NCBI GenBank assembly: GCA_013697465.1
Contig: JACCWU010000311.1
Span: 1-14,005 of the forward strand
From: Actinomycetota bacterium
Lineage (GTDB): Bacteria; Actinomycetota; Thermoleophilia; Gaiellales; Gaiellaceae
DNA length: 14,005 nt
Direction of reading: 5' to 3'
Positions 6,298 through 13,047 of this stretch are shown piece after piece; the stretch's first letter is position 1; each line of letters opens with the position of its first letter. A program made the translations under genes and the position numbers. The notes beneath the pieces were generated by a model. It did not search any database and was not told the DNA's origin. It was given only the letters and a program-made list of their open reading frames with translations.

Positions 6298-6990
6298 GTG
6301 CAACCTAATACACGCACTGCTGTTGTTCTCGACAAGCACCCCCTGTGGGCTGAAGCTGTCGAGGGCGTGATGCGCCGGGTGGGCGTCGACATCGTCGGAA
6401 AGGCCACCTCAGGCGTCGAAGCGCTGTCTCTGGTCCAGCGCCTGCGACCGGATCTGCTCGTGACCGACATCGGTGCGGCGGACGGCGACAGCGCCGGCCT
6501 GACGTGCCTGCGTGAAGCGCGCCAGCACATTCCCGAGCTGCGCGGGGTAGTCCTCTCGCTCAGCGAGGACACGCAACAGATCGATGCGGCGCTCCAGGCG
6601 GGCGCGGTGGCGTACGTCCTCAAGAGCGCGCATCCGGACGACCTTGCCTCGGCGGTGCGACAGGCGTTCGCGCACTCGGTGTACTTCGCGTCTCCAACCG
6701 GGCAGTGGAACGGCGGCCTCGAGCGGCAGGCGAGCGCGTCGGCCGATCGCGCCGACCTCACGAAGCGCGAGCGCGAGATCCTCACGCTGGTCGCCGAGGG
6801 TTCCTCGAACGCCCAGCTCGCGAGGATGCTCTGGGTTACCGAGCAGACGGTGAAGTTCCACCTTTCGAACGTCTACCGCAAGCTCAACGTCTCGAATCGG
6901 ACCGAGGCCGCTCGCTGGGCACAGCTCCACGGGCTTGTTCCGACCCCGGGCGCGATCGTCGCAGCGCCGGGACAGATCGCCGCAGCGTAG
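6298..6990 (+). CDS. orphan NarL/LuxR-type response regulator
   Basis: A 230-residue two-domain regulator. The receiver domain (about 6-125) has the phospho-acceptor Asp57 in LLVTDI, Ser87 in VVLS and Lys109 in AYVLKS. The acidic pair normally near residues 12-13 is Asp12-Lys13 (LDKHP), so one metal-binding acid is replaced by lysine. Phosphorylation may be weak or altered. The C-terminal HTH (about 154-210) is a clear LuxR type: LTKREREILTLVAEG, SSNAQLARMLWV, TEQTVKFHLSNVYRKL. An Ala/Pro-rich tail ends the protein. No histidine kinase gene is nearby, so its input and targets are unknown. The start is GTG 6298, with GGAAGG about 10 nt upstream. It interrupts the usual ybaB-recR neighbourhood and has its own leader. 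Confidence 0.93.
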   Translation: MQPNTRTAVVLDKHPLWAEAVEGVMRRVGVDIVGKATSGVEALSLVQRLRPDLLVTDIGAADGDSAGLTCLREARQHIPELRGVVLSLSEDTQQIDAALQAGAVAYVLKSAHPDDLASAVRQAFAHSVYFASPTGQWNGGLERQASASADRADLTKREREILTLVAEGSSNAQLARMLWVTEQTVKFHLSNVYRKLNVSNRTEAARWAQLHGLVPTPGAIVAAPGQIAAA

Positions 6991-7027
6991 GTAGCTGAAC
7001 GGAGGGGGCCTGTCCGTAATGGGCGGC

Positions 7028-7033
7028 TAGGCT
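7028..7033 (+). promoter_or_regulatory. -10 element for leaderless recR transcript
   Basis: TAGGCT occupies exactly -12 to -7 relative to the recR GTG, the arrangement typical of leaderless actinobacterial messages (TANNNT). No Shine-Dalgarno lies at a usable distance from that GTG. No good -35 is visible. Confidence 0.5.
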
Positions 7034-7039
7034 CCCTCC

Positions 7040-7630
7040 GTGCTCAGCCCGGCGGTCGAGAACCTCGTCGTCCAGCTCGCGAAGCTGCCGGGAATTGGTC
7101 GTCGCACCGCGCAGCGCCTCGCTTTCCACCTGCTCTCCGCCCGCCTCGAGGATGCGGTCGAGCTCGCCCGAGCCATCGAGGACGTGAAGACGCGTGTTCG
7201 CTTCTGCCGGGAGTGCGGGAATCTGACCGAAGCCGAGCTCTGCGAGGTGTGCTCCGACGCGCGCCGCGATCGCTCGGTGATCTGCGTCGTCGAGCAGCCA
7301 GTGGACGTGGTCTCACTCGAGCGCACGCATGAGTACCGAGGCCTCTACCACGTCCTCGGCGGCGCTCTGTCGCCGATCGACGGCGTGGAGCCCGGGGATC
7401 TGCGCATCGGCGGGCTCCTGGGGCGCGTCGAGCACGGCGGCATCGAGGAGGTGGTGCTCGCGACCAACCCCACGATGACCGGCGAGGCGACCGCCGCCTA
7501 CATCGCCGACCGCCTGCGGAGCAAAGTGCGGGTCACGCGGCTCGCGAGCGGTCTTCCGGTCGGCGGCGACCTCGAATATGCGGACGAGGTGACCCTCGGG
7601 CGCGCGCTCGCCGGTCGCCGCGAAATGTAG
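7040..7630 (+). CDS. recR: recombination mediator protein RecR
   Basis: A 196-residue DNA repair protein that, with RecO (and RecF), helps load RecA on gapped DNA. Domains in order: the N-terminal helix-hairpin-helix KLPGIGRRTAQRLAFHLL (about 15-32); a zinc finger with Cys56, Cys59, Cys68 and Cys71 (FCRECGN...LCEVC); the Toprim domain beginning VICVVEQPVDVVSLER; and the family block YHVLGGALSPIDGVEPGDL. The C-terminal ASGLPVGGDLEYADEVTLGRAL is also typical. Length and all key residues are normal. The start is GTG 7040, preceded by a TANNNT at -12, so the message is probably leaderless. It lies 49 nt after the response regulator stop. A strong terminator follows. Confidence 0.97.
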   Translation: MLSPAVENLVVQLAKLPGIGRRTAQRLAFHLLSARLEDAVELARAIEDVKTRVRFCRECGNLTEAELCEVCSDARRDRSVICVVEQPVDVVSLERTHEYRGLYHVLGGALSPIDGVEPGDLRIGGLLGRVEHGGIEEVVLATNPTMTGEATAAYIADRLRSKVRVTRLASGLPVGGDLEYADEVTLGRALAGRREM

Positions 7631-7678
7631 CCGCGAGCGTTTTTCTCGCAAATTGCGCTCTTCTTGCCGAGAGGGGTC

Positions 7679-7707
7679 TTGCAGGATCCCGCCTCGCTTT
7701 CTAGATT
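7679..7707 (+). promoter_or_regulatory. possible promoter abutting the recR terminator
   Basis: TTGCAG (7679-7684), a 17-bp spacer, and TAGATT (7702-7707). The predicted start is A7714, the first base of the terminator stem, so any transcript would begin with the hairpin. The hexamers match 3 of 6 and 4 of 6 bases, and chance occurrence is possible. Confidence 0.3.
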
Positions 7708-7713
7708 GCACCC

Positions 7714-7757
7714 ACTGAACCGGCGGGCCTTCGGGTCAGCCGGTTCAGTTTCTTTTT
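7714..7757 (+). terminator. strong intrinsic terminator after recR
   Basis: ACTGAACCGGC (7714-7724) pairs perfectly with 7739-7749. An inner CC-TTCG-GG tetraloop stem (7728-7735) caps the structure, and TTCTTTTT (7750-7757) follows. It separates recR from the aspartokinase gene. The T-run ends 37 nt before the aspartokinase start. Confidence 0.88.
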
Positions 7758-7782
7758 GGGAGTGTTTGCCCGGACCGGTGCG

Positions 7783-7788
7783 TACACT
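7783..7788 (+). promoter_or_regulatory. -10 element for leaderless aspartokinase transcript
   Basis: TACACT lies exactly at -12 to -7 relative to the ATG at 7795, and no Shine-Dalgarno precedes that ATG. This is the same arrangement as upstream of recR. No convincing -35 hexamer is present. Confidence 0.55.
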
Positions 7789-7794
7789 GGCCGC

Positions 7795-9090
7795 ATGCGG
7801 GCCACCGAGTTCGAGGCCGTCCCCGCGGTCGGGACGGACGTCGATCGGCCGGCGGAAGGCTCCTCACGAGACGTCGTCGTGATGAAGTTCGGGGGCACCT
7901 CGGTCGCGGATCCCGAGCGAATCCTCGCGGTCGCGCGGCGTCTTGCCGACGCCAACCATGCCGGCGTCCGCGTCGTAGCGGTGCTCTCGGCGATGGGATC
8001 GTCGACCGACGAGCTCCTCGCACTGGCCCGCGAGGTCTCCCCTCAACCGCACGAGCGTGAGCTCGACATGCTCGTCTCGGTAGGAGAGCGGATCTCGTGC
8101 GCGCTCGCGGCCATGGCGCTGATCGATCTCGGGCAGGACGCCATCTCCCTGACCGGCTCGCAGGCGGGGATCGTCACCGACACGGCCCATGGGAAGGCGA
8201 AGATCGTGGAGGTGCGCGCGCGGCGCATCCACGAGGCGCTCGACCGGGGAGCGATCGTGCTCGTCGCCGGGTTCCAGGGTGTCTCGCTGGACGCGGAGGT
8301 AACGACGCTGGGGCGCGGAGGCTCCGACACGACGGCGGTTGCTCTCGCAGCCGCCCTGGGAGCAAGCGCGTGCGAGATCTTCACCGATGTCTCAGGCGTC
8401 TACACCGCCGACCCACGGGTCGTGCCCGATGCGAGGAAGCTCGAGGTCGTGAGCTACGACGAGATGCTCGAGCTGGCCGCGTCCGGCGCACGGGTGCTCC
8501 AGCTACGCTCGGTGGAGTTCGCGCGGAATCACGGAGTCCCGCTCCACGTACGCTCGTCGTTCTCGGACGACGAGGGCACGTGGGTGACCGCCGAGGAGGA
8601 CGAACGGGTGCTCGAGAAGGCGATCATCTCCGGCGTTACGCACACACTCGACGAGACTGTCTACCGAGTCGAAGGCGTCCCTCCGGCGACACTCTTCGCC
8701 GCGCTCGCGGCCGCGCACGTGAACGTCGACACGATTCTCCGAGTCGGGGACGAGATCGTGCTGTCGGCGCCGAACGAGGATCACGCGGTGGCGGCGCGCA
8801 CGCTGGACGCGCTCGGGACGCGCTGGACGGTCGACGCGGAGCTGGGGAAGGTGAGCGTGGTCGGCGCTGGAATGAAGAGCCACCCCGGCGTCGCAGCGAC
8901 GACGTTCGCGACGCTCGAGGCCCATGGGATCGAGCCGCTGATCGTGACGACGTCCTCCATCAAGATCGCCTGCCATGTTCGCCGCACGGAGGTCGAGCGC
9001 GCGGTCAAGGCGCTGCACGACGCTTTCGGGCTGGGCGAGGGAATCCCCAGTGGCGTCGAGCCACAGGCGGTAACACGAGGTGGCGAGTGA
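7795..9090 (+). CDS. lysC: aspartate kinase
   Basis: A 431-residue enzyme that phosphorylates aspartate to aspartyl-4-phosphate. It is the entry step to lysine, methionine, threonine and, in many bacteria, diaminopimelate for peptidoglycan. The kinase domain starts at MKFGGTSVADPE (about residue 30) and carries VTTLGRGGSDTTAVALAAALGA (about 169-190) and ITDVSGVYTADPR-like residues (EIFTDVSGVYTADPR). Two ACT domains follow (about 289 and 351 onward), the second with KVSVVGAGMKSHPGV and the TTSSIKIA segment, which normally bind lysine and threonine for feedback inhibition. About 25 residues precede the usual family start, so translation from the in-frame Met at residue 30 is possible. The ATG at 7795 was chosen for its TANNNT at -12. 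The stop overlaps the asd GTG (GTGA). A strong internal start for the beta subunit is annotated separately. Confidence 0.96.
   Translation: MRATEFEAVPAVGTDVDRPAEGSSRDVVVMKFGGTSVADPERILAVARRLADANHAGVRVVAVLSAMGSSTDELLALAREVSPQPHERELDMLVSVGERISCALAAMALIDLGQDAISLTGSQAGIVTDTAHGKAKIVEVRARRIHEALDRGAIVLVAGFQGVSLDAEVTTLGRGGSDTTAVALAAALGASACEIFTDVSGVYTADPRVVPDARKLEVVSYDEMLELAASGARVLQLRSVEFARNHGVPLHVRSSFSDDEGTWVTAEEDERVLEKAIISGVTHTLDETVYRVEGVPPATLFAALAAAHVNVDTILRVGDEIVLSAPNEDHAVAARTLDALGTRWTVDAELGKVSVVGAGMKSHPGVAATTFATLEAHGIEPLIVTTSSIKIACHVRRTEVERAVKALHDAFGLGEGIPSGVEPQAVTRGGE
8593..8610 (+). promoter_or_regulatory. internal ribosome binding site and start for aspartokinase beta subunit
   Basis: GAGGAGG (8593-8599) is followed, 8 nt later, by an in-frame GTG (8608-8610). 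Translation from there gives (M)LEKAIISGVTHTL... and 160 residues to the common stop, covering both ACT domains. Corynebacterium LysC and Bacillus aspartokinase II are known to make alpha and beta subunits in this way. The beta size (about 160) and start position match those cases, so this is an inference with strong precedent. Confidence 0.7.
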
Positions 9091-10025
9091 GTCGCGACGG
9101 GCCGCAGATCGGGGTGGTCGGCGCAACCGGCGCAGTGGGCCGCGTCACCGTGGCGCTACTGCACGAGCGCGGGTACACGAACGTGCGGGCGTTCGCGTCG
9201 TCACGATCGGCTGGATCGCGGATCGGCACGCTCGAGGTGGAGCTGGCAAGCCCGGAGACGCTTGGCGCCGGCGACCTCGACGTCTGCTTCTTCTCCGTCG
9301 GAACCTCGGCCAGCCGGGAGCTCGTCCCGGTGGCAGCCGACGCCGGTGCAGTCTGTGTGGACAAGTCGGCTGCGTACAGGCTCGACGACGGGGTACCGCT
9401 GGTCGTTCCCGAGGTCAACGGCGGGCGGGCGCTCGAGCACCGCGGAATCGTCGCCAACCCGAACTGCTGCTCTATTCCGCTCACGATGGCCCTCGCACCC
9501 TTGCGAGACGCCGCCGGCCTCCGCAGCGTGCGCGTCGCGACCTACCAGTCGGCGTCGGGCGCGGGCGCACAGGCGATCGAGCGGCTTCGGGGCGAGACGC
9601 CGGACGAGCACGACCTGCGCATGGACTGGACGCTCGACGGAGCCGAGCTCGACGAGGAGTCGAAGATTCGCGACGAGACACGAAAGATCCTCGAGCTGCC
9701 GGAGCTTCCGGTGAGCGCGACCTGCGTGCGCGTTCCCGTCCTCGTCGGCCACGCGGAGGCTGTGTGGGTCGAGACCGAGCAGCCGCTCGCGCCCGCTGAC
9801 GCGGAACGAATATTGAGCAGCGCCGCAGGGCTGTGCTACGAGAGGTTCCCCACGCCCGGCAAGGCGATGGGCACCGACGAGGTGCTCGTCGGCCGGGTCC
9901 GCACGGATGCCGCGAGCGGGAACGGTCTGGCGTTCTTCCTCGCGTGCGACAACCTACGGAAGGGCGCGGCGCTCAACGCGATCCAGATAGCCGAGCTCGT
10001 CCTACCGATCCGCGCTGCTGCCTAG
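9087..10025 (+). CDS. asd: aspartate-semialdehyde dehydrogenase
   Basis: A 312-residue enzyme that reduces aspartyl-4-phosphate to aspartate semialdehyde with NADPH, acting on the product of the upstream kinase. The Rossmann signature is GATGAVG (12-18). The catalytic cysteine is in NPNCCS (Cys127, with a second Cys128 where Ser is usual). The substrate-site block RVPVLVGHAEAVWVE and the C-terminal DNLRKGAALNAIQIAE are intact. It is slightly shorter than the common ~340 residues. The GTG at 9087 overlaps the aspartokinase stop by 4 nt, with GAGG 6 nt upstream, so the pair is an operon with coupled translation. A longer open frame upstream is only a shadow of the kinase gene. Confidence 0.96.
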   Translation: MSRDGPQIGVVGATGAVGRVTVALLHERGYTNVRAFASSRSAGSRIGTLEVELASPETLGAGDLDVCFFSVGTSASRELVPVAADAGAVCVDKSAAYRLDDGVPLVVPEVNGGRALEHRGIVANPNCCSIPLTMALAPLRDAAGLRSVRVATYQSASGAGAQAIERLRGETPDEHDLRMDWTLDGAELDEESKIRDETRKILELPELPVSATCVRVPVLVGHAEAVWVETEQPLAPADAERILSSAAGLCYERFPTPGKAMGTDEVLVGRVRTDAASGNGLAFFLACDNLRKGAALNAIQIAELVLPIRAAA

Positions 10026-10339
10026 CCGTCAAACTGCGGCCGCCGCTCGACCAAGCGAACGACGGCCGCGGCGCGCCACACGAGTTGGCGCCCGCCACGA
10101 GCATCGGCGCTCGTTCCTCGGATACGAGCACCCAAAGGGGGGAGGCGGCGTTCCCCGCTTGGTCCCGGGGCAACGCGCCGCCTCCCCGGCCGCTTGGCAG
10201 CTAAGCCAGTGGCCGCAACGGTGTGGGTGGCGGCCCACCCTCACCGCGGGCGGGACACTAAAGCGGCGGGCGACAGAAGAAACCGGGCGAAAGTGTTGAT
10301 CCCGGTCCAGGATCAGACCTACCGGGATCATGATGCGGG
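10026..10339. other. convergent intergenic region packed with hairpins
   Basis: No credible gene is seen on either strand. The structures found are: 10036-10042 pairing with 10063-10069 (GCGGCCG) plus an inner CGCT/AGCG; ACGAGC at 10097-10102 and again at 10124-10129, either of which can pair with GCTCGT 10109-10114; a 12-bp stem GGGGAGGCGGCG (10139-10150) with 10176-10187 enclosing CCCCG/CGGGG; a 10-bp bulged stem 10188-10214 with loop AGCTAA; and CGGTG.GGGTGG with CCACCC.CACCG (10219-10246) around CGGC. The last three abut one another. No T-runs follow them. The region matches no RNA family that I recognise (compared from memory with c-di-AMP, cobalamin, SAM and TPP switches, RNase P and tmRNA). 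Confidence 0.5.
10298..10329 (-). terminator. probable terminator of the minus-strand polysaccharide genes
   Basis: GATCCCGGT (10298-10306) pairs perfectly with 10321-10329 around a 14-nt loop. It starts 11 nt beyond the stop of the minus-strand dehydrogenase gene. On the minus strand it is followed only by a weak AACACTTT tract, so termination efficiency is uncertain. Confidence 0.45.
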
Positions 10340-11386
10340 TCACGCCGAAGGCCCGGAGAGCGACTCTGCGGCTGCAACCTCCGCTCTCGCCCCACCCTGC
10401 GTCAGCGACCTCTCGGCCGCTTCGATCATGCGCACGACGTCGAGCCCCAGCTCCGCGGTCGCCCGAGGCTGAGAGCCGCCGCGGATCGAGCGACAGAAGT
10501 CGTCGAGCTCGAGCGACAGAGGCTCCGACACGTCGACGCGCGGCGAGACGATGTCTCCCGTCCGATAGCTGAGCCTGTACTCGCCGAAGGTTCCCGGGTC
10601 CCGCAGCGTGACGCCCGAGTCGAAGACGCGGACGGGCTCGATGCTCGTGTCGTCGTAGACGACCATCTTGCGCGAGCCGACGACGGTCGTCCGGCGCAGT
10701 TTGGAGGGCGCTAGCCATGCGAGCTCGGCGTGGGCGATGACGCCCGAGGCGTACTCGAGGTTCAGGAAGGCGACATCCGGTGTGTCGGGGATGACGCAGC
10801 CACGGCTGAGCGCGGTCACGTACGTCGGGGTCTCTCGTAGCCAGTACAGCAGGATCGAGAAGTCGTGCGGCGCGAGGTCCCAGACAACGCTGGCGTCCGA
10901 CTGGTGCAGCCCGAGGTTCACCCGGCTCGTGGAGATGAAGTAGATGTCGCCGAGCTCGCCGGCGGAGATCATCTCCTGCACGGCCTGGACGGGTGGGCTG
11001 TAGAGAAACGTGTGGCCCGGAACGAGGACGAGGCCTCGTTCGCGGGCAAGGTGCGCCAGCTCCGCGGCCCCGGCGATCGAGTCCGCAAGCGGCTTCTCGA
11101 CGAGCGTGTGCTTGCCCGCCGAGAGCGACGCGCGGGCGAGCTCCAGGTGCGTCCCGATCGGAGTCGCGACGACGACGGCCTCGACAGCTGGGTCCTCGAG
11201 CACGTCGTCCGTCGAGGTCGCGCCGCGGACGGACGGATACCGCCTGCGCACCTGCTCGACCGCCTCCGCGCGCTGGTCGCAGACGAGCACGAGCTCCGCC
11301 GACTCCAGCTCGAAGAGGTTCCGGACGAGGTTCGGGCCCCAATAGCCAAGCCCGATCACGGCTACGCGGACAGGATCGACGCTCAA
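10340..11386 (-). CDS. Gfo/Idh/MocA family sugar dehydrogenase
   Basis: A 348-residue NAD(P)-dependent oxidoreductase. The N-terminal Rossmann motif is VAVIGLGYWGPN (8-19), and the family Lys is in EKPLAD (97-102). The catalytic region is DLAPHDFSILLYWL, with His174 and Asp175. Related enzymes in surface-glycan loci (WbpB/WlbA type) oxidise UDP-N-acetylhexosamine derivatives at C3, and that role fits the neighbour. The substrate cannot be fixed from sequence. The start is TTG 11386, overlapping the sugar transferase stop (TTGA). The open frame continues upstream only as a shadow of that gene. The overlap implies coupled translation in one minus-strand operon. Confidence 0.9.
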   Translation of the reverse strand: MSVDPVRVAVIGLGYWGPNLVRNLFELESAELVLVCDQRAEAVEQVRRRYPSVRGATSTDDVLEDPAVEAVVVATPIGTHLELARASLSAGKHTLVEKPLADSIAGAAELAHLARERGLVLVPGHTFLYSPPVQAVQEMISAGELGDIYFISTSRVNLGLHQSDASVVWDLAPHDFSILLYWLRETPTYVTALSRGCVIPDTPDVAFLNLEYASGVIAHAELAWLAPSKLRRTTVVGSRKMVVYDDTSIEPVRVFDSGVTLRDPGTFGEYRLSYRTGDIVSPRVDVSEPLSLELDDFCRSIRGGSQPRATAELGLDVVRMIEAAERSLTQGGARAEVAAAESLSGPSA

Positions 11387-12990
11387 GCTGCGCCGCGCTG
11401 GCGAAAGACCGAGAGTGGAGTTCGCGCAAGGATCTTCAGGTCGAGGCCGAGCGACCAGCCACGTGCGTAGGCGACGTCGAGATCGAGCGCTTCCGCGAAG
11501 GTCGTGCGGGCGCGGGCGGTGACCTGCCAAAGGCCAGTGATGCCAGCGGGGACGAGGAAGCGCTCGAAGTGGTGCGGCTCGAAGTACTCCGTCTCGTACG
11601 CGAGGCAAGGCCTCGGTCCGACGATCGACATCTCGCCCCGCAAGACGTTGATCAGGTTCGGGAGCTCGTCGAGGCTCGTCCTCCGGAGCCATCTCCCCGA
11701 GCGCGTGACGGCGTCTCCGCGATCGAGCTTGTAGAGCCCGCCGGCGATCGGGGCGGCCCCCTTGTCCATGATCGAGCGGATGTAGTCGCGGTGGACATCG
11801 GTATCGGTGCCGACAGCCATCGTCCGGAACTTGAGCATCGGAAACTCGCGTTCCTCCTCGCCGACTCGCATCTGACGGAAGAAGATGGGGCCTGGTGAGT
11901 CGCGCTTCACACGCCAGGCGGCAAAGGCGAACAATGGCGCTACCAGGAGCAGGAGCGCACTTGCGAGCACGACGTCGAGCGCCCGCTTGATAAGCCGCGA
12001 CGACATCGAGATTCCGGCCGGCCGCAGCCCGATGAGCGGGATCCCCTCGATGGAGTGGACGTCGAGCTTCGGCGTCAAGACCTCGAACAGGCGCGGAAGC
12101 ACGTCGATTTGTACATCGAGCTTGCGAAGCTCGCGCAAGAGATCTAGGAGCTGCTCGTTGGGCGTCTCGGTGAAGGCGATAACCACTCGTTCGACGCTCT
12201 CACGGCTCACCAGCTCGATGAGCTCGCGGTCGGGATAAATCGCGATTCCTGTCAGCTCGTCACGCAGCGTCTCGGCGCGCTCACCGACCAGACCGACGAG
12301 GCGGATGCCGTACTCGGGGTGCTGCACGTACTTCCGCGCCAGGAGCTGACCGACGTCTCCTGCACCGACGATCACGGCGTTCTGGACGTACGCAGAGGTC
12401 CGACGGACGAGGCTACGACCGAGGATCCGCGCGCCGGCGATGAAAGCGATCGCCAGGAGCCAGAAGAGAACCGTCTTTTCGATCGGAGGTGTGGTGATCC
12501 CGGTGATCCAGGCGCCTGCGAACAGCACCCAGACGAGCACGGTCACTAGATGGAAGACCCCGGAGACTTCGTCGGCCGTCGAGTGGTCTGTCCGCTCGTC
12601 GTCGCGGTCGTACAGGCCATAGACCTTGGCCGCGAGGACCCAGCCCGGCAGGCTGACGACGAAGATCAGGAACAAGTCTACGACCCGCCGATCGACTCCG
12701 TTGCTGAAGTCCGCCAGCACGAGCTGGGTGACGAGAAAGGCCGTGAGCAACCCCGCGACGTCCGCGGCGAGCAGGACCCTGCGAACCACCCAGCCACGCC
12801 GCCGACGCGGTTTACGAGCGCGCACGGCTGCGTGCCCGCGGTCGCGCGCGAGCGCCTTCGCCACCGACGTATCCACGGCGCGATCCACCCGCTCATCACG
12901 ATAGGACGCTGGTTCCCTCACGGCCAGATCAGTATGGCGCTCGCCTCGTGGGGGCGACCCTAGCCGTTCGGGTAGGCGAACGAGCGTCAT
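11383..12990 (-). CDS. polyprenyl-phosphate sugar-1-phosphate transferase (WbaP/CpsE type)
   Basis: A 535-residue membrane enzyme that starts a lipid-linked repeat unit by moving a sugar-1-phosphate from a nucleotide sugar to undecaprenyl phosphate on the inner face of the membrane. A basic tail of ~66 residues is followed by four predicted membrane helices (about 71-93, 103-124, 144-163, 171-189), a Rossmann-like domain starting NAVIVGAGDVGQL (204), and the catalytic sugar transferase domain from KRALDV (345). That domain has a hydrophobic re-entrant segment (348-369), SPGPIFFRQ, KFRTM (387-391), DELPNLINV (431-439) and VGPRP (447-451). All signature blocks are present. The sugar is probably hexose-1-phosphate but is undetermined. 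The start is ATG 12990. It is divergent from the FAD protein gene, 57 bp away, and overlaps the sugar dehydrogenase gene downstream. Confidence 0.95.
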   Translation of the reverse strand: MTLVRLPERLGSPPRGERHTDLAVREPASYRDERVDRAVDTSVAKALARDRGHAAVRARKPRRRRGWVVRRVLLAADVAGLLTAFLVTQLVLADFSNGVDRRVVDLFLIFVVSLPGWVLAAKVYGLYDRDDERTDHSTADEVSGVFHLVTVLVWVLFAGAWITGITTPPIEKTVLFWLLAIAFIAGARILGRSLVRRTSAYVQNAVIVGAGDVGQLLARKYVQHPEYGIRLVGLVGERAETLRDELTGIAIYPDRELIELVSRESVERVVIAFTETPNEQLLDLLRELRKLDVQIDVLPRLFEVLTPKLDVHSIEGIPLIGLRPAGISMSSRLIKRALDVVLASALLLLVAPLFAFAAWRVKRDSPGPIFFRQMRVGEEEREFPMLKFRTMAVGTDTDVHRDYIRSIMDKGAAPIAGGLYKLDRGDAVTRSGRWLRRTSLDELPNLINVLRGEMSIVGPRPCLAYETEYFEPHHFERFLVPAGITGLWQVTARARTTFAEALDLDVAYARGWSLGLDLKILARTPLSVFRQRGAA

Positions 12991-13047
12991 TCCTGTTCAG
13001 GCGGCCGTGGGCATCTTCGCCAGTCGTCGCAACACTGGAATGTGGGG

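Noticed and set aside
7001..7030. Mini-ORF ATG GGC GGC TAG after GGAGGGGG upstream of recR
   Set aside because: Three codons with a long Shine-Dalgarno spacing is expected by chance, and the recR -10 overlaps its stop.
7756..7794. TTG start 13 codons upstream for aspartokinase
   Set aside because: It lies in the terminator T-run, and the ATG at 7795 has the better upstream signal.
8097..9086. Upstream extension of the asd frame (642 codons in all)
   Set aside because: The extension is Arg/Gly-rich shadow of aspartokinase. The GTG at 9087 with GAGG upstream and the GTGA overlap marks the true start.
10081..10260. c-di-AMP (ydaO) or cobalamin riboswitch
   Set aside because: Fragments such as GGCAGCTAAGCC looked similar, but the core conserved blocks are absent and no gene starts downstream in a suitable orientation.
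10029..11429. 466-codon open frame on the minus strand
   Set aside because: It is an Arg-rich shadow of the sugar dehydrogenase gene running into the hairpin region, with no recognisable domain.
11387..11692. Longer N-terminus for the sugar dehydrogenase
   Set aside because: The added residues are a shadow of the sugar transferase 3' end, and the Rossmann motif begins right after the TTG at 11386.
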